Source of the DNA: Botryllus schlosseri
Lineage: Eukaryota > Chordata > Ascidiacea > Stolidobranchia > Styelidae
DNA length: 25,605 bases
Reading direction: 5' to 3'
NCBI GenBank assembly: GCA_000444245.1
Contig: ATSW01009267.1
Span: forward strand, 1-25,605
The notes beneath the pieces were generated by a model, which made no database searches, had not been told where the DNA came from, and saw nothing but the letters and a program-made list of their open reading frames with translations. A program made the position numbers and the translations under genes. Positions 1-10,050 of this stretch are shown here, piece after piece. Within the stretch, counting starts at the first letter, position 1, and every line of letters begins with the position of its first letter.

Positions 1-1331
1 GGCATCTGGCTCCTGAAATGCCAAAAATAACACGGCCTGCCAATCTCCCAATGTCAGTGTACAAGTACCGTTTACATTTATGTGTTGAGAATAACAATAG
101 CTGCGATTTGGGGGGCAATTTTGACATAATCAGGTGTTAATATGAAACGTATGGCATGTAGAAAGGTTGCACACTTAGCGGAAACATCTATACCGTTAAC
201 TTCAAGTGAGTTCAACATCGTGTGTGTTATCGAGACATATAGACATATAGAAAAATCACAGAGAAAAATACACTCCATCGATGAAAGTTTAGATGTAGAA
301 CAAAAAGTTTCGCCTGTTAGTTCCATTCAAAGATGCGCGCAATCGTGGAAACAGGGATTTCATGCCATCACCTACTATCGTATCATAATATCTACAATTG
401 ATATGAGTATATGGGGGTTAAGGTATTATGCGACCGATCTACTGTTGTTTATCAAACTCCTATCTGCTTTCGAATAATATCCAAACACCGATGCGTTCAA
501 CTTCGTCAATAAGATAATGTAAGATATACAACAGGTATGCCGTGATTCGTTCATAAGCCAGTTTTGGCAACATCAATGCTCATAGCATCAATGAAACAAA
601 TGGATTCTTTAGACTAGCTCCGACCAATATTCGAAATCTACTTGACATTGATGTATATATATAGCTGCGGTCAAGCCCTTTCACTATAATATCGAAACCA
701 ATTCCTAATCCCACATGCTGGCCTGTTAAGATTCCTGGTCAAAATTTCCTCCTCTCGCGCATGTTTACGGAATTTTTCTGTGTAAATTAAAGGGCTTTGG
801 CTGCGCGTTTGACACTATTACAAATAGCGTTAGGCTTGTAATGCAGCTAAGCATATTTTGCATGTGTGTGTTTTATGCGTAAGTATTTATATCCACAGCA
901 GTTATCGAATGTGGATTTAAATGGTTGATATCCGAGCCTCGGCAGCCGAAAACGAATTCTACAAGCGGTATAGGTGTGTGCACTTGTGCAGGTGCATTTG
1001 TACATCGTATATGAAGTAAACTTGTGCCGAAATCCGACTTACGCTGTCGACATAGCAGGTTACTTCTGTTACAACGGAATCCTTTGCAGCAACATCTACA
1101 GACAGAGTTACGTTTCTGAGGATTGCATTGAGTTCCCATCCAGGCGAATCCTCTGTTCTGCGTGTACAAACTATGACTTATACATGCGATATATAGCATA
1201 AAATCTACTATGCACTATGCATAATCCACTATGCTTTCCAGCTCGGGTATTTGATGTAGATACGTGGGAGGCGATCATTGAGTTCACTGATGTGAAATTC
1301 GTGTTACTTATTTGCGGGGTCGCATTCCAAT
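1..1331. other. Intergenic stretch, nothing recognised
   Basis: AT-rich sequence with no open frame that resembles a protein family and no convincing exon with paired splice sites. Short open frames occur on both strands (for example around 142-477 plus and 78-326 minus) but overlap each other and have random-looking composition. I see no RNA gene or bounded repeat here. Confidence 0.6.
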
Positions 1332-1342
1332 CAGACATGGGG

Positions 1343-1490
1343 TGATTACTTCATGAATGTAATCGATTGCGATTACGATTACTTCTGAATCACGCGATTA
1401 CGATTACGATTACGATTACAGCAAAATCGGGAAGTAGTCGATTACGATTACGATTACATTGGAAAAGTAATCACGATTACTCACGATTAC
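1343..1490 (+). repeat. Degenerate GATTAC hexamer array, left end
   Basis: Runs of GATTAC in tandem (up to four in a row, with ATCGATT variants) separated by short spacers. The blocks gaatgtaatcgattgcgatt (from about 1354) and gggaagtagtcgattacg (from about 1430) recur in the right-end array in the same orientation but in the opposite order. It probably serves as subterminal binding sites for a transposase; that role is inferred. Confidence 0.75.
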
Positions 1491-2868
1491 ATTTATTTTG
1501 CATCGTATAGTAGTTATATTGGAAGACAATACATGGATTGCGCTGGAAAGGCTCAATGATATAATAACTGTATTTAAAAAAGATGGGACATGTCCTTGTT
1601 ACCTCATAATGTACCCATTTTCCATTTTATAGAGGACGTTTTATCGCATCCAATGATTTGCATTCTTGCCAGGTCCATAACTGCCGCACCCTCAATTCCC
1701 CAATAAGGTGGGGAGCGTGGTTTTAGGGGACTCAAAAGTATTTTGTAAACCAACATAAATTATAGAGTATTTTCGAGAGATTTCATTAACTTGGAATTTC
1801 TCTTTGAGCTTTGCGATTTAAATGTCTCTAGACAGCTTGATTTCGAAATGCATACGTCTCCCCCTCAAGAAATAAAGCATGCATAATAGGCATTTAGGTG
1901 ACAGTTGCCAGTCAATACCGCTCCTCAACAATTCTAAAGACATATGCAGTTTCGGCCAACATAAGACTCCACGAAGTGTGCTATTAAAGAAAGACACTGG
2001 CCAAAACATAGGGTATGTGTCCATTGTTAATAGCCGCGCTTGGTGGGCGTGACTAACAGCCTATTCCTTCCAATCCGAGCCCACGATGCAAATGCCACCC
2101 GGGCACCCACAGAGCATTAGACATGACAATTTGTGTGTGCGTCTCACGCAATTTTTTTTTAGTCTGCTGTTTGAGCCAGCACTACAATCAATATCTTTTG
2201 GCTATATAACAGACCGGAGGTCACGAATTAACAACATACAATAAAGTAATTATTGCAAGATACCAGATGTTATAATTATGAATTACGCCCCCCCCCCCCG
2301 CTCTTCAGGTAAATCTGACCTTAGGGCGCTGAGATAGGATTAAAAATGCAATATAATGCAATCACCAATACTATTGACGAAATAAAATCGTCAACTTCAA
2401 ATTGACTACCCTATGTAGGCCCAAGACCAAAGTTTGGTTGGGGGACGCTTTTGCTGTTTTGATCCTGATTCTAGCTACAACCCACGCTAACATGGTATAT
2501 AAGCCGATGGCTATGGCGGCAAGTCCAAATGTTCAGTAAAGAATTGTGAAATAGTGATTGGCGCCCGTTTTGAGTAGAATAATATGAGAATAACAGAAAG
2601 AGAACATAAAATTCCGCCTTCAACTTAATGCAGATAATGTAATGCAAGCTGCCATTACGAGAAACGGCAAAACAACGGCCCAGTTATGATACATATCAGC
2701 AGCTGTTGATTTTAATGCTTCGTTGTGGAAACCGTAATGTTTTATTTGACGAGTACAAAATTTTAAACCTTTGTCTGCTGTATGTTCGTACCATATAGGT
2801 CTACTGCTCGCCAAGCAGCATCGGTGAAACTGCATTTCACTCTATAATTAGAACTATTACATTCCATA

Positions 2869-3162
2869 CTCAGGTGGCGAGATAGCGCAGTGGTATAATC
2901 CGCGGCTGCAACACCAATGGGTGTGGGTTCGAGTCCGACTGAGGTCGACTTCCGAATTCCGATACCTAAGTGTTGGAGGTTTACCTAGGAGGAACCTAGG
3001 CTCCTCCTCGCCACCTCATCCGCGTTAGCGGTGTCTTACAAAAGACTAGAGGTGGGCCGTGCTATAAGTCGGCAGTTACGGAAAAATAAGAAGAACGTAG
3101 GACTGGTGTAAATGACCATAGTAGTCGACAAACACCATGAATACCCGAAAACGAACAAACAA
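2869..3162 (+). mobile_element. tRNA-derived SINE
   Basis: The head contains an RNA polymerase III A box (tagcgcagtgg, 2883-2893) and B box (ggttcgagtcc, 2926-2936) at tRNA-like spacing. The acceptor stem does not close after the B box, so it is not a working tRNA gene. A tRNA-unrelated body of about 200 bases follows, including a hairpin around 2985-3010 (cctagg and ctcctcc motifs), and the 3' end is A-rich (gaacaaacaaac). Flanks acattccata (2859-2868) and acattctata (3163-3172) match at nine of ten positions, consistent with a target duplication made by LINE machinery. It lies inside the GATTAC-ended hAT and so inserted after it. I cannot assign a named family. Confidence 0.8.
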
Positions 3163-3548
3163 ACATTCTATAGTTTAACTAAGCATAACCAAACATCAAT
3201 ACAAAAGTTGCTATTTTAACTTAGGCAGAGAGGTGATTATGATTAATTATCCTGATGCGAGGTAGTGGCGCCTGAGATGTATTGATAAACCGATATACAG
3301 CACGGTGGGTTTCTTACAATCACACTAATGTACATCGAATATCTATTTGCTATGTGTGGACACTTCCTACGCAAAGACGAGCAAAGCTACCTCTGACGTA
3401 ATAATGAGCAGTGGCATTTAAAAATCAGACGTTTGTGCTCTCAATAACTGGTATAATACATCTTCCTTGTTCACGAGTGTTCAGTTTATGTCACAGTCCT
3501 TGTACAAATAAAAAGTAATCGTTCTTTCACAAAGAAATCGATTAGATA

Positions 3549-3671
3549 TGGGAAGTAGTCGATTACGATTACGATTACTTCGGGATTTTTTCGAATGTAA
3601 TCGATTGCGATTACGATTACTTGAAAATGCTGTAATCGTCGTAATCGATTACGATTACTTATCGCGATTAC
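3549..3671 (+). repeat. Degenerate GATTAC hexamer array, right end
   Basis: Second hexamer array, ending directly against the accccatgtctg terminus. It repeats the blocks gggaagtagtcgattacg (from 3549) and gaatgtaatcgattgcgatt (from about 3593) of the left array in the same orientation, although the outermost termini are inverted. Confidence 0.75.
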
Positions 3672-3914
3672 CCCATGTCTGAGTCCAACCCGCGGTCCGC
3701 GTGTTTGAGACCTCTGAATTATATCATCGCGCTGCGAAAGTTCAATGCAACGCCATCCATTCCCCATTTCTTGGTGGTTTCGATTATTTTCGGGGACCTG
3801 AGCAGATTGAAAGTAGCTTTCGATTGATTAATCTTACGACAATCATTTTTATTTCGAATGATCACAGACCAATGTATAGTGGAAATGAATAACTGTCAAA
3901 TCATGAAATTCGGG

Positions 3915-3943
3915 TTTAGGGTAAGGGACTTAGGGTTAGGGTT
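3915..3943 (+). repeat. Short interstitial TTAGGG-like tract
   Basis: Four imperfect TTAGGG units in a row (ttaggg, taaggg, ttaggg, ttaggg) with a two-base interruption. This is the metazoan telomere motif, but the tract is only about 29 bases long and lies amid ordinary sequence, so it is not a telomere. Confidence 0.6.
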
Positions 3944-4409
3944 CGAATGTGGTGATAATCAATGCCTCTGATTAACTTGCTAGGGTGTCCAAATAACTAA
4001 CTCTATCTCTCTCTGAGTGTCCCTGTAGGAACTATAAATATACTCAGATAACAATAAGATTATATTAGTCGGATCATCACCTGGTCTGTTCATGTGGTTG
4101 TGCATACCATACAGTTACATGATATTCATCGATACATGCCGAATTGTTCACCAAGTTCATCAAGTGCCGAGTTCGCTACTGGCAATCGTCCTATATGAAG
4201 ATGACTTTCTGCGATTTGGAAGTTACCATTCAATGAAGCTCCATCGCATCAAGCCGAAGACTCTCATTTTAGTAGTGAAATAGATTCTCAACACTTTGTC
4301 GTTGCAATAACAGCAAAATCCATCGACAATGGCGAACTGAAGTGCGTGCATCTCACGATATTGCGACCATACTAATCTAACATTTGATTTTCGAGCGTAA
4401 AACTGACCT

Positions 4410-4519
4410 GGCGAACTGGATGTTGAAAAAACCCCAGATTTCAAGGATAAATACCCAGAAACCCAGGTGATGCTAAAAAAAACAGATCCGGGTGGAAAAA
4501 CCCAGGAGTGGCATCTCTG
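4410..4519. mobile_element. Possible right end of a hAT relic
   Basis: Read on the minus strand, the segment begins cagagatgccactcctggg and continues with repeated tgggttt-type motifs. The CAG start and G/C-rich subterminal sequence resemble a hAT terminus. I could not find a partner end or a target duplication, so this is a weak call. Confidence 0.3.
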
Positions 4520-4670
4520 TCTGACCTGTCCTACGGTCCTAATCATCAGTTCGAGTATTTTATTCACTCAAAACGGTCCTTCATAAGCTAAATAGGATTT
4601 TAAGCTGTAAATAATGTTTTGAATCAATGTATGTAACATATGCATAATGTATAATATTTAAATATGATCG

Positions 4671-4724
4671 CTTCAACCATAGCAATTTACAGCGTAGCTA
4701 CGCTGTAAATTGCTATGCTTCAAC
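4671..4724. repeat. Perfect 40-bp palindrome flanked by 7-bp direct repeats
   Basis: Bases 4678-4717 form a perfect palindrome with no spacer; its left half is catagcaatttacagcgtag. On either side stands the same heptamer, cttcaac (4671-4677 and 4718-4724), which looks like a target-site duplication around a tiny insertion. It could extrude as a cruciform or fold as a hairpin in RNA. Its origin is unknown; a minimal fold-back element or a terminal hairpin remnant of a DNA transposon are possibilities. Confidence 0.8.
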
Positions 4725-5657
4725 TACAATACTCGATTTTTACCTATCGTCACGCCTCCCTGCCTTGCACCTTATGTGAGTAGTGAGTACTTTCCGTAAA
4801 CAGAGTTATGTACACATCTGGAAGAGTGATTATTTCGCAACATCTTCAGCAAACCGCGTTATTTTCTCAAAAAGGGAATTTATTCAGTAAAAGACAACAC
4901 GCATGTATTGCATTGTCTTGGTTTTCGACTTATTGCCGTCACGCTTCAGGCTTCATTAGGTCATGACATCTGTCTAGAGACGGATGTAAACAATGACTAC
5001 TGGGACTGGAGTACAGGCAGTGGAAATTGGGAATAGCTTACCAAATTGCCGTACGATGACCTCCTTAGGGGTTCACGTAATCATCCATTATTGATGCATC
5101 ATCTTTGTGTCTTATAATAGAATATAGATATCGTGTTATAAAAGCGGAGTAGGCGCTTTTATCCAAGCTTTGGTTGGGAAAGACCATGAAGCGGCGGGGC
5201 ACTGTCGCGTGTCGCAATTAACATATAAAATCCTCTAAATCTGCTATAATACCACCAAGACATCTAGGGAGCTATTGTATGTGCAGATATGTTGTCGCTG
5301 CACAATCGTTCAAGTTGTGATTGTGATCAAAATAAACGACACACGAAACCTCGAGGCCAATAGTACACCAAATAGATATATTCATGCAATGTCTGTATCT
5401 CTTACATTGGTTTCTGTCCATACATACCGTCTGTTTCAGTGGTTATCGGATTCTTTTGTTTCATTGCCCCCTTTCACGCTCGGAATGCTAGAACATATTG
5501 AATTGCTTGATATCACCACAGTTATACAATTGTGTTACAATTACAACTGGACAACAATTGGAATCTAACTGATTGTGGTAATGTATTTCTTGAAATGTGG
5601 TCTATGGTTGTAGCAAGTAAAAGTATCTAGGCCTATCAACACAACGTGTATACTGTT

Positions 5658-6017
5658 ATGTATTGGACCGGGAGATTATCAATACCAGTGGCATCTCTCC
5701 TACATCGGCCGCGGTATGGTGACTCGACCAAGCAACTGGTTAAAACTGCACTGGTCAGATTTATATCCACATCACCATCTTACTCTGTTGATGAAAAGCA
5801 AGTCAAAATCATACTCGAGACTTCATTTCCTAAAGCAAAAATGATTGAAGTGGAAGATATTTCGGGCGGATGCGGGAGCATGTTTCAAATACACGTGGAA
5901 TCGGAAGACTTCCACAACATGAGGACGATAGCTCAACATAAGCTAGTGACGAAAGCTCTCAAAGATGAAGTAAAAAAACTGCATGGTCTACGAATATTTA
6001 CCTCGGTGCCAAAGTAA
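5658..6017 (+). CDS. BOLA3: BolA-like protein 3, mitochondrial
   Basis: A 119-residue protein of the BolA family. BOLA3 works in the mitochondrial matrix with GLRX5 and NFU1 to deliver [4Fe-4S] clusters, for example to lipoate synthase and complexes I and II. The first 45 or so residues are rich in Arg, Lys, Ser and Thr with almost no acid, as in a mitochondrial presequence. The BolA domain runs from about residue 46 to 119. It carries the BOLA3-type DISGGCGSMFQIHVES stretch, whose Cys72 matches the conserved cluster-ligand Cys, and ends with HGLRIFTSVPK, whose His is the second ligand. Vertebrate BOLA3 is about 107 residues. I chose ATG 5658 because an in-frame TAG lies at 5628-5630 and the frame between has only GTG as an alternative. 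The whole gene is in one exon, whereas mammalian BOLA3 is split by introns, so it may be a functional retrocopy or reflect lineage intron loss. I saw no polyA tract or AATAAA close downstream. Confidence 0.93.
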   Translation: MYWTGRLSIPVASLLHRPRYGDSTKQLVKTALVRFISTSPSYSVDEKQVKIILETSFPKAKMIEVEDISGGCGSMFQIHVESEDFHNMRTIAQHKLVTKALKDEVKKLHGLRIFTSVPK

Positions 6018-8140
6018 TGCGGCAAAATGCAATGCTGTTTGGAAACGCCTGAATCTCGTTTGACGATTCAAATGAAAAAATTGAGATGACCATGGAGTAC
6101 TGCTTTTTGCATCACATAATGAAAATACACAAGGCCATATCTGCCTACAGTATATGAATATACACAAAACATTGAGTTGAACATGGTGCAAATCGAGATG
6201 GAAAGTAGCGGTGTGCATGCTATCATTTTTCTGGAAAAGAATTCATCAAGATCCTGTTTCCGACTCAAACTGTCTGCATAAAGATGTTGACCTACCTTGC
6301 CTGGGTGTCTAGCAAAGTTATTTTAAATATTTCAACTGAAATTCCTTTTCGCATTCTGCCATGCCCTATTTCAGTTGGAAATATCATCTTTCATGAAGCG
6401 TATGTTTGCGTATTAATGACAGAAGCTGAATGACATGGTTTCAATGTGATTTACAGTGAATTGTGATGTGCCTGTTATGGTTCAGGGTATGACAAAGGCG
6501 ATGCTTAGTCAGAGGGGCGTTTTAAGGGGCAAACCCCGTCTTTATAAAATGCGATTTTTTCTTCAATTCTGAGTGATTGGTATCTGCTGTGTTGTGATTT
6601 GTGATACGATCCCCAAGGGGGATAGGATGCCGAACGACCAGTACATCGGCTATTTCTTGCGGTTTTCTTCCTTTATCGGGTCTTTTTTGTTGCTGTAAGA
6701 ACAGCAACACAGGGGATGAGGAGCTCAGAACAACCGACAGAGTGACTTCGCGGCCTACGTAGATGGCGCGTAAGCTCATCACTACGTAGCCAGCCAACAT
6801 CACTTTAATTGAAAAAGTGTTCTGTACAGTACAGGTGGCGTGGATTTGGATTTGACAAATATTATTACTTAATCAAATATTTCCATGACTTTCTAAAAAG
6901 GGCTCATTGCCCCCCCAAGTTGAGAGACCCTGAATAAGAGACCAGGCAAAGCTATCCCTACGTAGCAACTTGTAAATTGGAGGCAAGTTCAAACTACTTT
7001 CACGTTTTGAAAAGTATTGTTTGGATGGATTTGTAGCAATCATACGAGTGCACATATCATTAAAATGAAGCGGTGTGGACAGTATCACAGTAGTATAATA
7101 CATTTTATACTAGTGGTGCTATAATCCATTATGTATTGATTGTGAAGGCACATCTTTCAATTTTGAGAACTTGTCTCCTCAGAATCTACTTTAGTACCAA
7201 CAATGACTACTTTGACAGCCTGCGGTTGACAGTGCATTCATCAAGTTCAAGTTCTACTAATAGCAGTTTAATAAAATTCCCTCTTTCGAATTGCAGTCCA
7301 GCCCGTTCCTAGCTACCAAATACAGGCTGATTTAACCTTAAAATGTGGAAAGTGTATTGCTGCAGTGGATTACAGTTCATGAATATTAAATTTGAAATTA
7401 AAGCCATTCATTACAAAAATCCCAAGGGAAAAAGATATTGCAACAAAGAGCCTGCCTCATTTCACAAGTCACGTCACATAACGTTGAGCATGGCTGGAAG
7501 CAGAATGCTGATCTGTAGCTATTCTTGCCACAGAGCTTGAACTAACTACCAATTTCCCACCTGAAAACTGGCAGCTACTGCAATTCTGCAAAAATCCTGC
7601 GCATAAGCCAAGATCACCTACAGAACCTACACACATCTGGTATTGCTTATACCGCCGATGCGTAGAATTAGTAAGGAGCAAACGCTGCATTAGTTAAGAG
7701 AAACCTTGCAAGCTACAACTCAAGTATTCTCCCATGTTATTACCAAGAGCACATGTCAATCCCAAACTATCGCTGGACATGAATGTTCAATCTTGATGAT
7801 TTCATGTTAAAAGGCAGAAGTCACAATTTTGCACCAGTAACAAGGTAACAGTAACCAAGGTATGATTGATAACATGATTGTACAATGTACACTTGTACAG
7901 TGTCTCAAATCGCTAGACATACAGCAAAAGGAAAATCTCACAAGGTGAGTTGTTCATGGCAACATAATGGCCTCAGTGGTTGATGAAGTGTGATAACGGC
8001 ATGGATCAGCATCGTTCTACAGGAGAGCAGAGCACCACTCTCGCCTTAACACCGTCTCATCAGCGTGGACGATAACATAACCAGTTCTCATCTTGAACCG
8101 AACCGACCATAGGTAGGTTGAACAGAATAACACCGTTGGT
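6018..8140. other. Intergenic stretch, nothing firm
   Basis: Sequence 3' of BOLA3 and 3' of the minus-strand gene. A G/C-richer patch at about 6590-6790 contains an agatggcgcg motif resembling a YY1 core in one orientation and open frames on the minus strand, but no clear exon borders. No bounded transposon was found. Confidence 0.45.
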
Positions 8141-8371
8141 CTATGGCACATGCTTCCATCCCTGTAACGAGGAATATATTAGCATTGGAAGTGACCGAAG
8201 CAAGAACTTTAGTACCGGTATTTCTCTAAATTGTTGGCGATCACGTGTGCACGGACCACGATAAACCTGCCTTCTGTTGATTGTACGCGTGTCGGCATCT
8301 TCCGGCCCATGTGTATGTGATGCTCGGTAAGGTGGCCTTTCGCTGGTTGCAGGAGTCTTGGATTCTTTCGT
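8141..8371 (-). CDS. Candidate last coding exon of the large minus-strand gene
   Basis: A possible acceptor (ttggcatttcatgtag on the minus strand) is followed at 8371 by 76 open codons and a TAG at 8141-8143. The frame is phase 0 at its start, as needed to follow the large exon that ends at 10051. The predicted peptide begins TKESKTPATSERPPYRASHT and is polar and rich in Arg, Thr and Pro, like the tail of the large exon. The region is richer in GC than its surroundings. Weak points: the pyrimidine tract is poor, the other two minus frames are also open over much of it, and I recognise no domain. Another exon may lie between, or the gene may end elsewhere. Confidence 0.35.
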   Translation of the reverse strand, partial: TKESKTPATSERPPYRASHTHGPEDADTRTINRRQVYRGPCTRDRQQFREIPVLKFLLRSLPMLIYSSLQGWKHVP

Positions 8372-8463
8372 CTACATGAAATGCCAACATGATAGTGTTG
8401 ATTAATATCAGTGAAGAAGCTCCACAGCAAAGCATTATCATTTTTACATAAAAATATCTAGTT

Positions 8464-9245
8464 TGAAGAGCTTTTTGGAGGTAGCCTACATCAATTGAAT
8501 AGTATATATCAGGGACGGGCTACATACGGCCCGCGGCGTGATTTTAAGCTGCCCGCAGAACAGTTTTCGTGCGGTCGTACATTATATTGTGTCCCGCGGC
8601 CACAGTATGACGCAATCCCCACTACAAGGTTACTACGGTACGTCAAATTTCAGTGACTGTAGGTTATTGTATATAGCCAGCCTGTGTGTATATCGTGCAA
8701 GAATGAATTTTACGCCTATGTTCGTCAACACGGGGAAGGCTTGCATTACCGGCATTTACGTATGAACTCAAGCCTCATGAATCCAAACCCTTGTTCGTAT
8801 ACAATACATTTTTCCAGAGCCGCACAACATACAGTCCACAAAGGGATTTTGAGCGGCCAGTGAACAGTTTTCATTCTTATGTGATGATATGGCCACAGTC
8901 TGCCGCTATTCTCCACTACTTAATTCCCTACTACGTCAAATTATAGTGTAACTATGGGTTATTCATTCTTTTTTTCTGATACAAATAATAGTGATTGTTA
9001 ATCTGTCTTTAGTACTTTGTTTTCTTTGTGTCCTACATGCAGCCAGAGTTCAAATAACTTGTTGACAACTTTGAAGTTGCCCGCCCCTGGTATATATTAT
9101 TGAGCCTGAATATTTTTGGCTGAAACTCGTCAATGGTAATCGTTAGCTACTAGTAGAGAATTCGAAAGATATACGATGTGGTTCCCTATTCTCTGCTGGT
9201 TGCTGAAGTTGACCCCTGATGAGTGTCAGCCGAAAATATTCGCGT
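8464..9245. mobile_element. Palindromic MITE, copy A, split by a hAT insertion
   Basis: Left arm 8464-8509 (gagctttttggaggta, caattgaatagtatat) continues at 9098-9150 (cctgaatatttttggctga). The inverted right arm is about 9190-9245 (cccctgatgagtgtcagccg, aaaatattcg). The same arms occur at 15214-15310 and 18107-18430. The arms are long inverted repeats with no coding capacity between them, hence MITE. The 580-bp hAT at 8510-9089 sits inside, duplicating gtatatat of the left arm. Confidence 0.65.
8510..9089. mobile_element. Non-autonomous hAT element, 580 bp
   Basis: Starts cagggacgggc and ends with the inverse-type gcccgcccctg. It is flanked by a perfect 8-bp target duplication gtatatat (8502-8509 and 9090-9097). 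The subterminal region is G/C-rich (cggcccgcgg) as in many hAT families. Two internal segments, about 8519-8669 and 8825-8970, are diverged direct copies of each other. No transposase is visible. It inserted into the palindromic MITE. Confidence 0.9.
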
Positions 9246-9373
9246 TTCTTACATTGTAACCATACCATTCAAATATCTTGTTGTGTAATTCCCTATAAAT
9301 GTTGACTATTATCCGGGTAAATGGTTCTCAAAACAGTTTCAGAAAAAAGCTTTTGGTTAACGAGCTCCAAGAG

Positions 9374-9679
9374 CAGTGATTCCCAAACTGTGTGCAGTGG
9401 CACATTAGCAGGGTAAGTCTCATATCATAATTGTGCTGCTATGTGTCGAAGATAGTGTTTACTTCGTTCCACCCTCGGGTAAATCAATTAATAATCAAAT
9501 AAATTACAGCACAAAACTTGAGCACACTGCCAGCACTTCCGCTGGCATTGCAATATTACTTCTCACGATTTGTTGCTCAGAGTTTTAGATGGATAGTTAG
9601 TCCATTTGAAAGCACGGAATCAAGCAATCTTTATACATAACAATAGCTCATTGATGTATGAAAGGTTTGGGAACCACCG
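9374..9679. mobile_element. Old non-autonomous hAT relic, 306 bp
   Basis: Left end cagtgattcccaaactgtg and right end ggtttgggaaccaccg are imperfect inverted repeats of the common hAT type that begins cagtggttcccaaac. The 8-mers outside (tccaagag and acctatat) do not match, so either the copy is old or one end is displaced. No coding capacity. Confidence 0.6.
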
Positions 9680-10050
9680 ACCTATATAGTACAAGGCTTA
9701 TGTGATACTTGAGCTACATTCCAAGTCAACGAATTGTAACAAGTATATTGCTTGCTAAGTGATTAGCTATACAGGCCAGGATGGCAAGCTAATTACCTTG
9801 CGAATAGTGGAATAGGTCAGTGACATTAGAAATTTTAGCCATAAGAATTTGCATCAAGTCACATACATGTTAAAGTGACTGCTGCAGAATATTGTCACAG
9901 TGCCAGAAAAATAAGTTGCCCAACTGGGTTCCAGAACACCTGTTCTAACCGTCCAGTTTGCGGTTTTTAAAATTATGAATCGTTTAAGATAATGTAATTA
10001 GGACGATCGTTCCCCAATTTTAAAAATATGAACCCAGTAAGATCACTCAC

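Larger units (their letters stand above)
1332..3681. mobile_element. hAT-like DNA transposon with GATTAC-array ends
   Basis: The element begins with cagacatggggt and ends with the inverse, accccatgtctg, giving short inverted termini that start CAG as hAT termini do. The flanking 8-mers are attccaat (1324-1331) and agtccaac (3682-3689), identical at six of eight positions, as expected of an old 8-bp hAT target duplication. Just inside each terminus lies a degenerate array of the hexamer GATTAC. The 2-kb interior has no recognisable transposase, so this looks non-autonomous or badly decayed. A tRNA-derived SINE is inserted at 2869-3162. The pairing of the two ends is inferred from the inverted termini and the imperfect target duplication; two separate elements each lacking one end are a less likely alternative. 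Confidence 0.6.
3690..5627. other. Intergenic stretch with small repeats only
   Basis: No coding exon recognised. It contains a short TTAGGG-like tract, a possible one-ended hAT relic and a perfect palindrome, each listed separately. Open frames on both strands (for example 4223-4567 minus and 5275-5568 plus) show no family resemblance and no supporting splice signals. Confidence 0.55.

Noticed and set aside
142-477. Plus-strand 111-codon protein
   Set aside because: Overlaps an open frame on the other strand, with random-looking composition and no splice or promoter support.
1343-1490. CRISPR-like or regulatory repeat array
   Set aside because: The repeats are degenerate hexamers without unique spacers of constant length, they recur at the other end of a bounded transposon, and the genome is eukaryotic.
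2287-2300. Homopolymer C tract as a functional site
   Set aside because: A short simple run inside a decayed transposon, with no associated feature.
2873-2945. Functional tRNA gene
   Set aside because: A and B boxes are good, but no acceptor stem closes after the B box and the segment continues into a SINE body with a target duplication.
6522-6803. Minus-strand gene or 5' exon with a YY1-like site
   Set aside because: Open frame only; no acceptor or donor pair and no family match.
7469-7690. Small exon of the minus-strand gene
   Set aside because: Possible AG and GT sites exist, but several arrangements are equally good and the peptide is unremarkable.
9973-10050. Coding continuation of the large exon to the stop near 9973
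   Set aside because: A consensus donor gtgagtg at 10050 and the change in composition after it indicate that this is intron.
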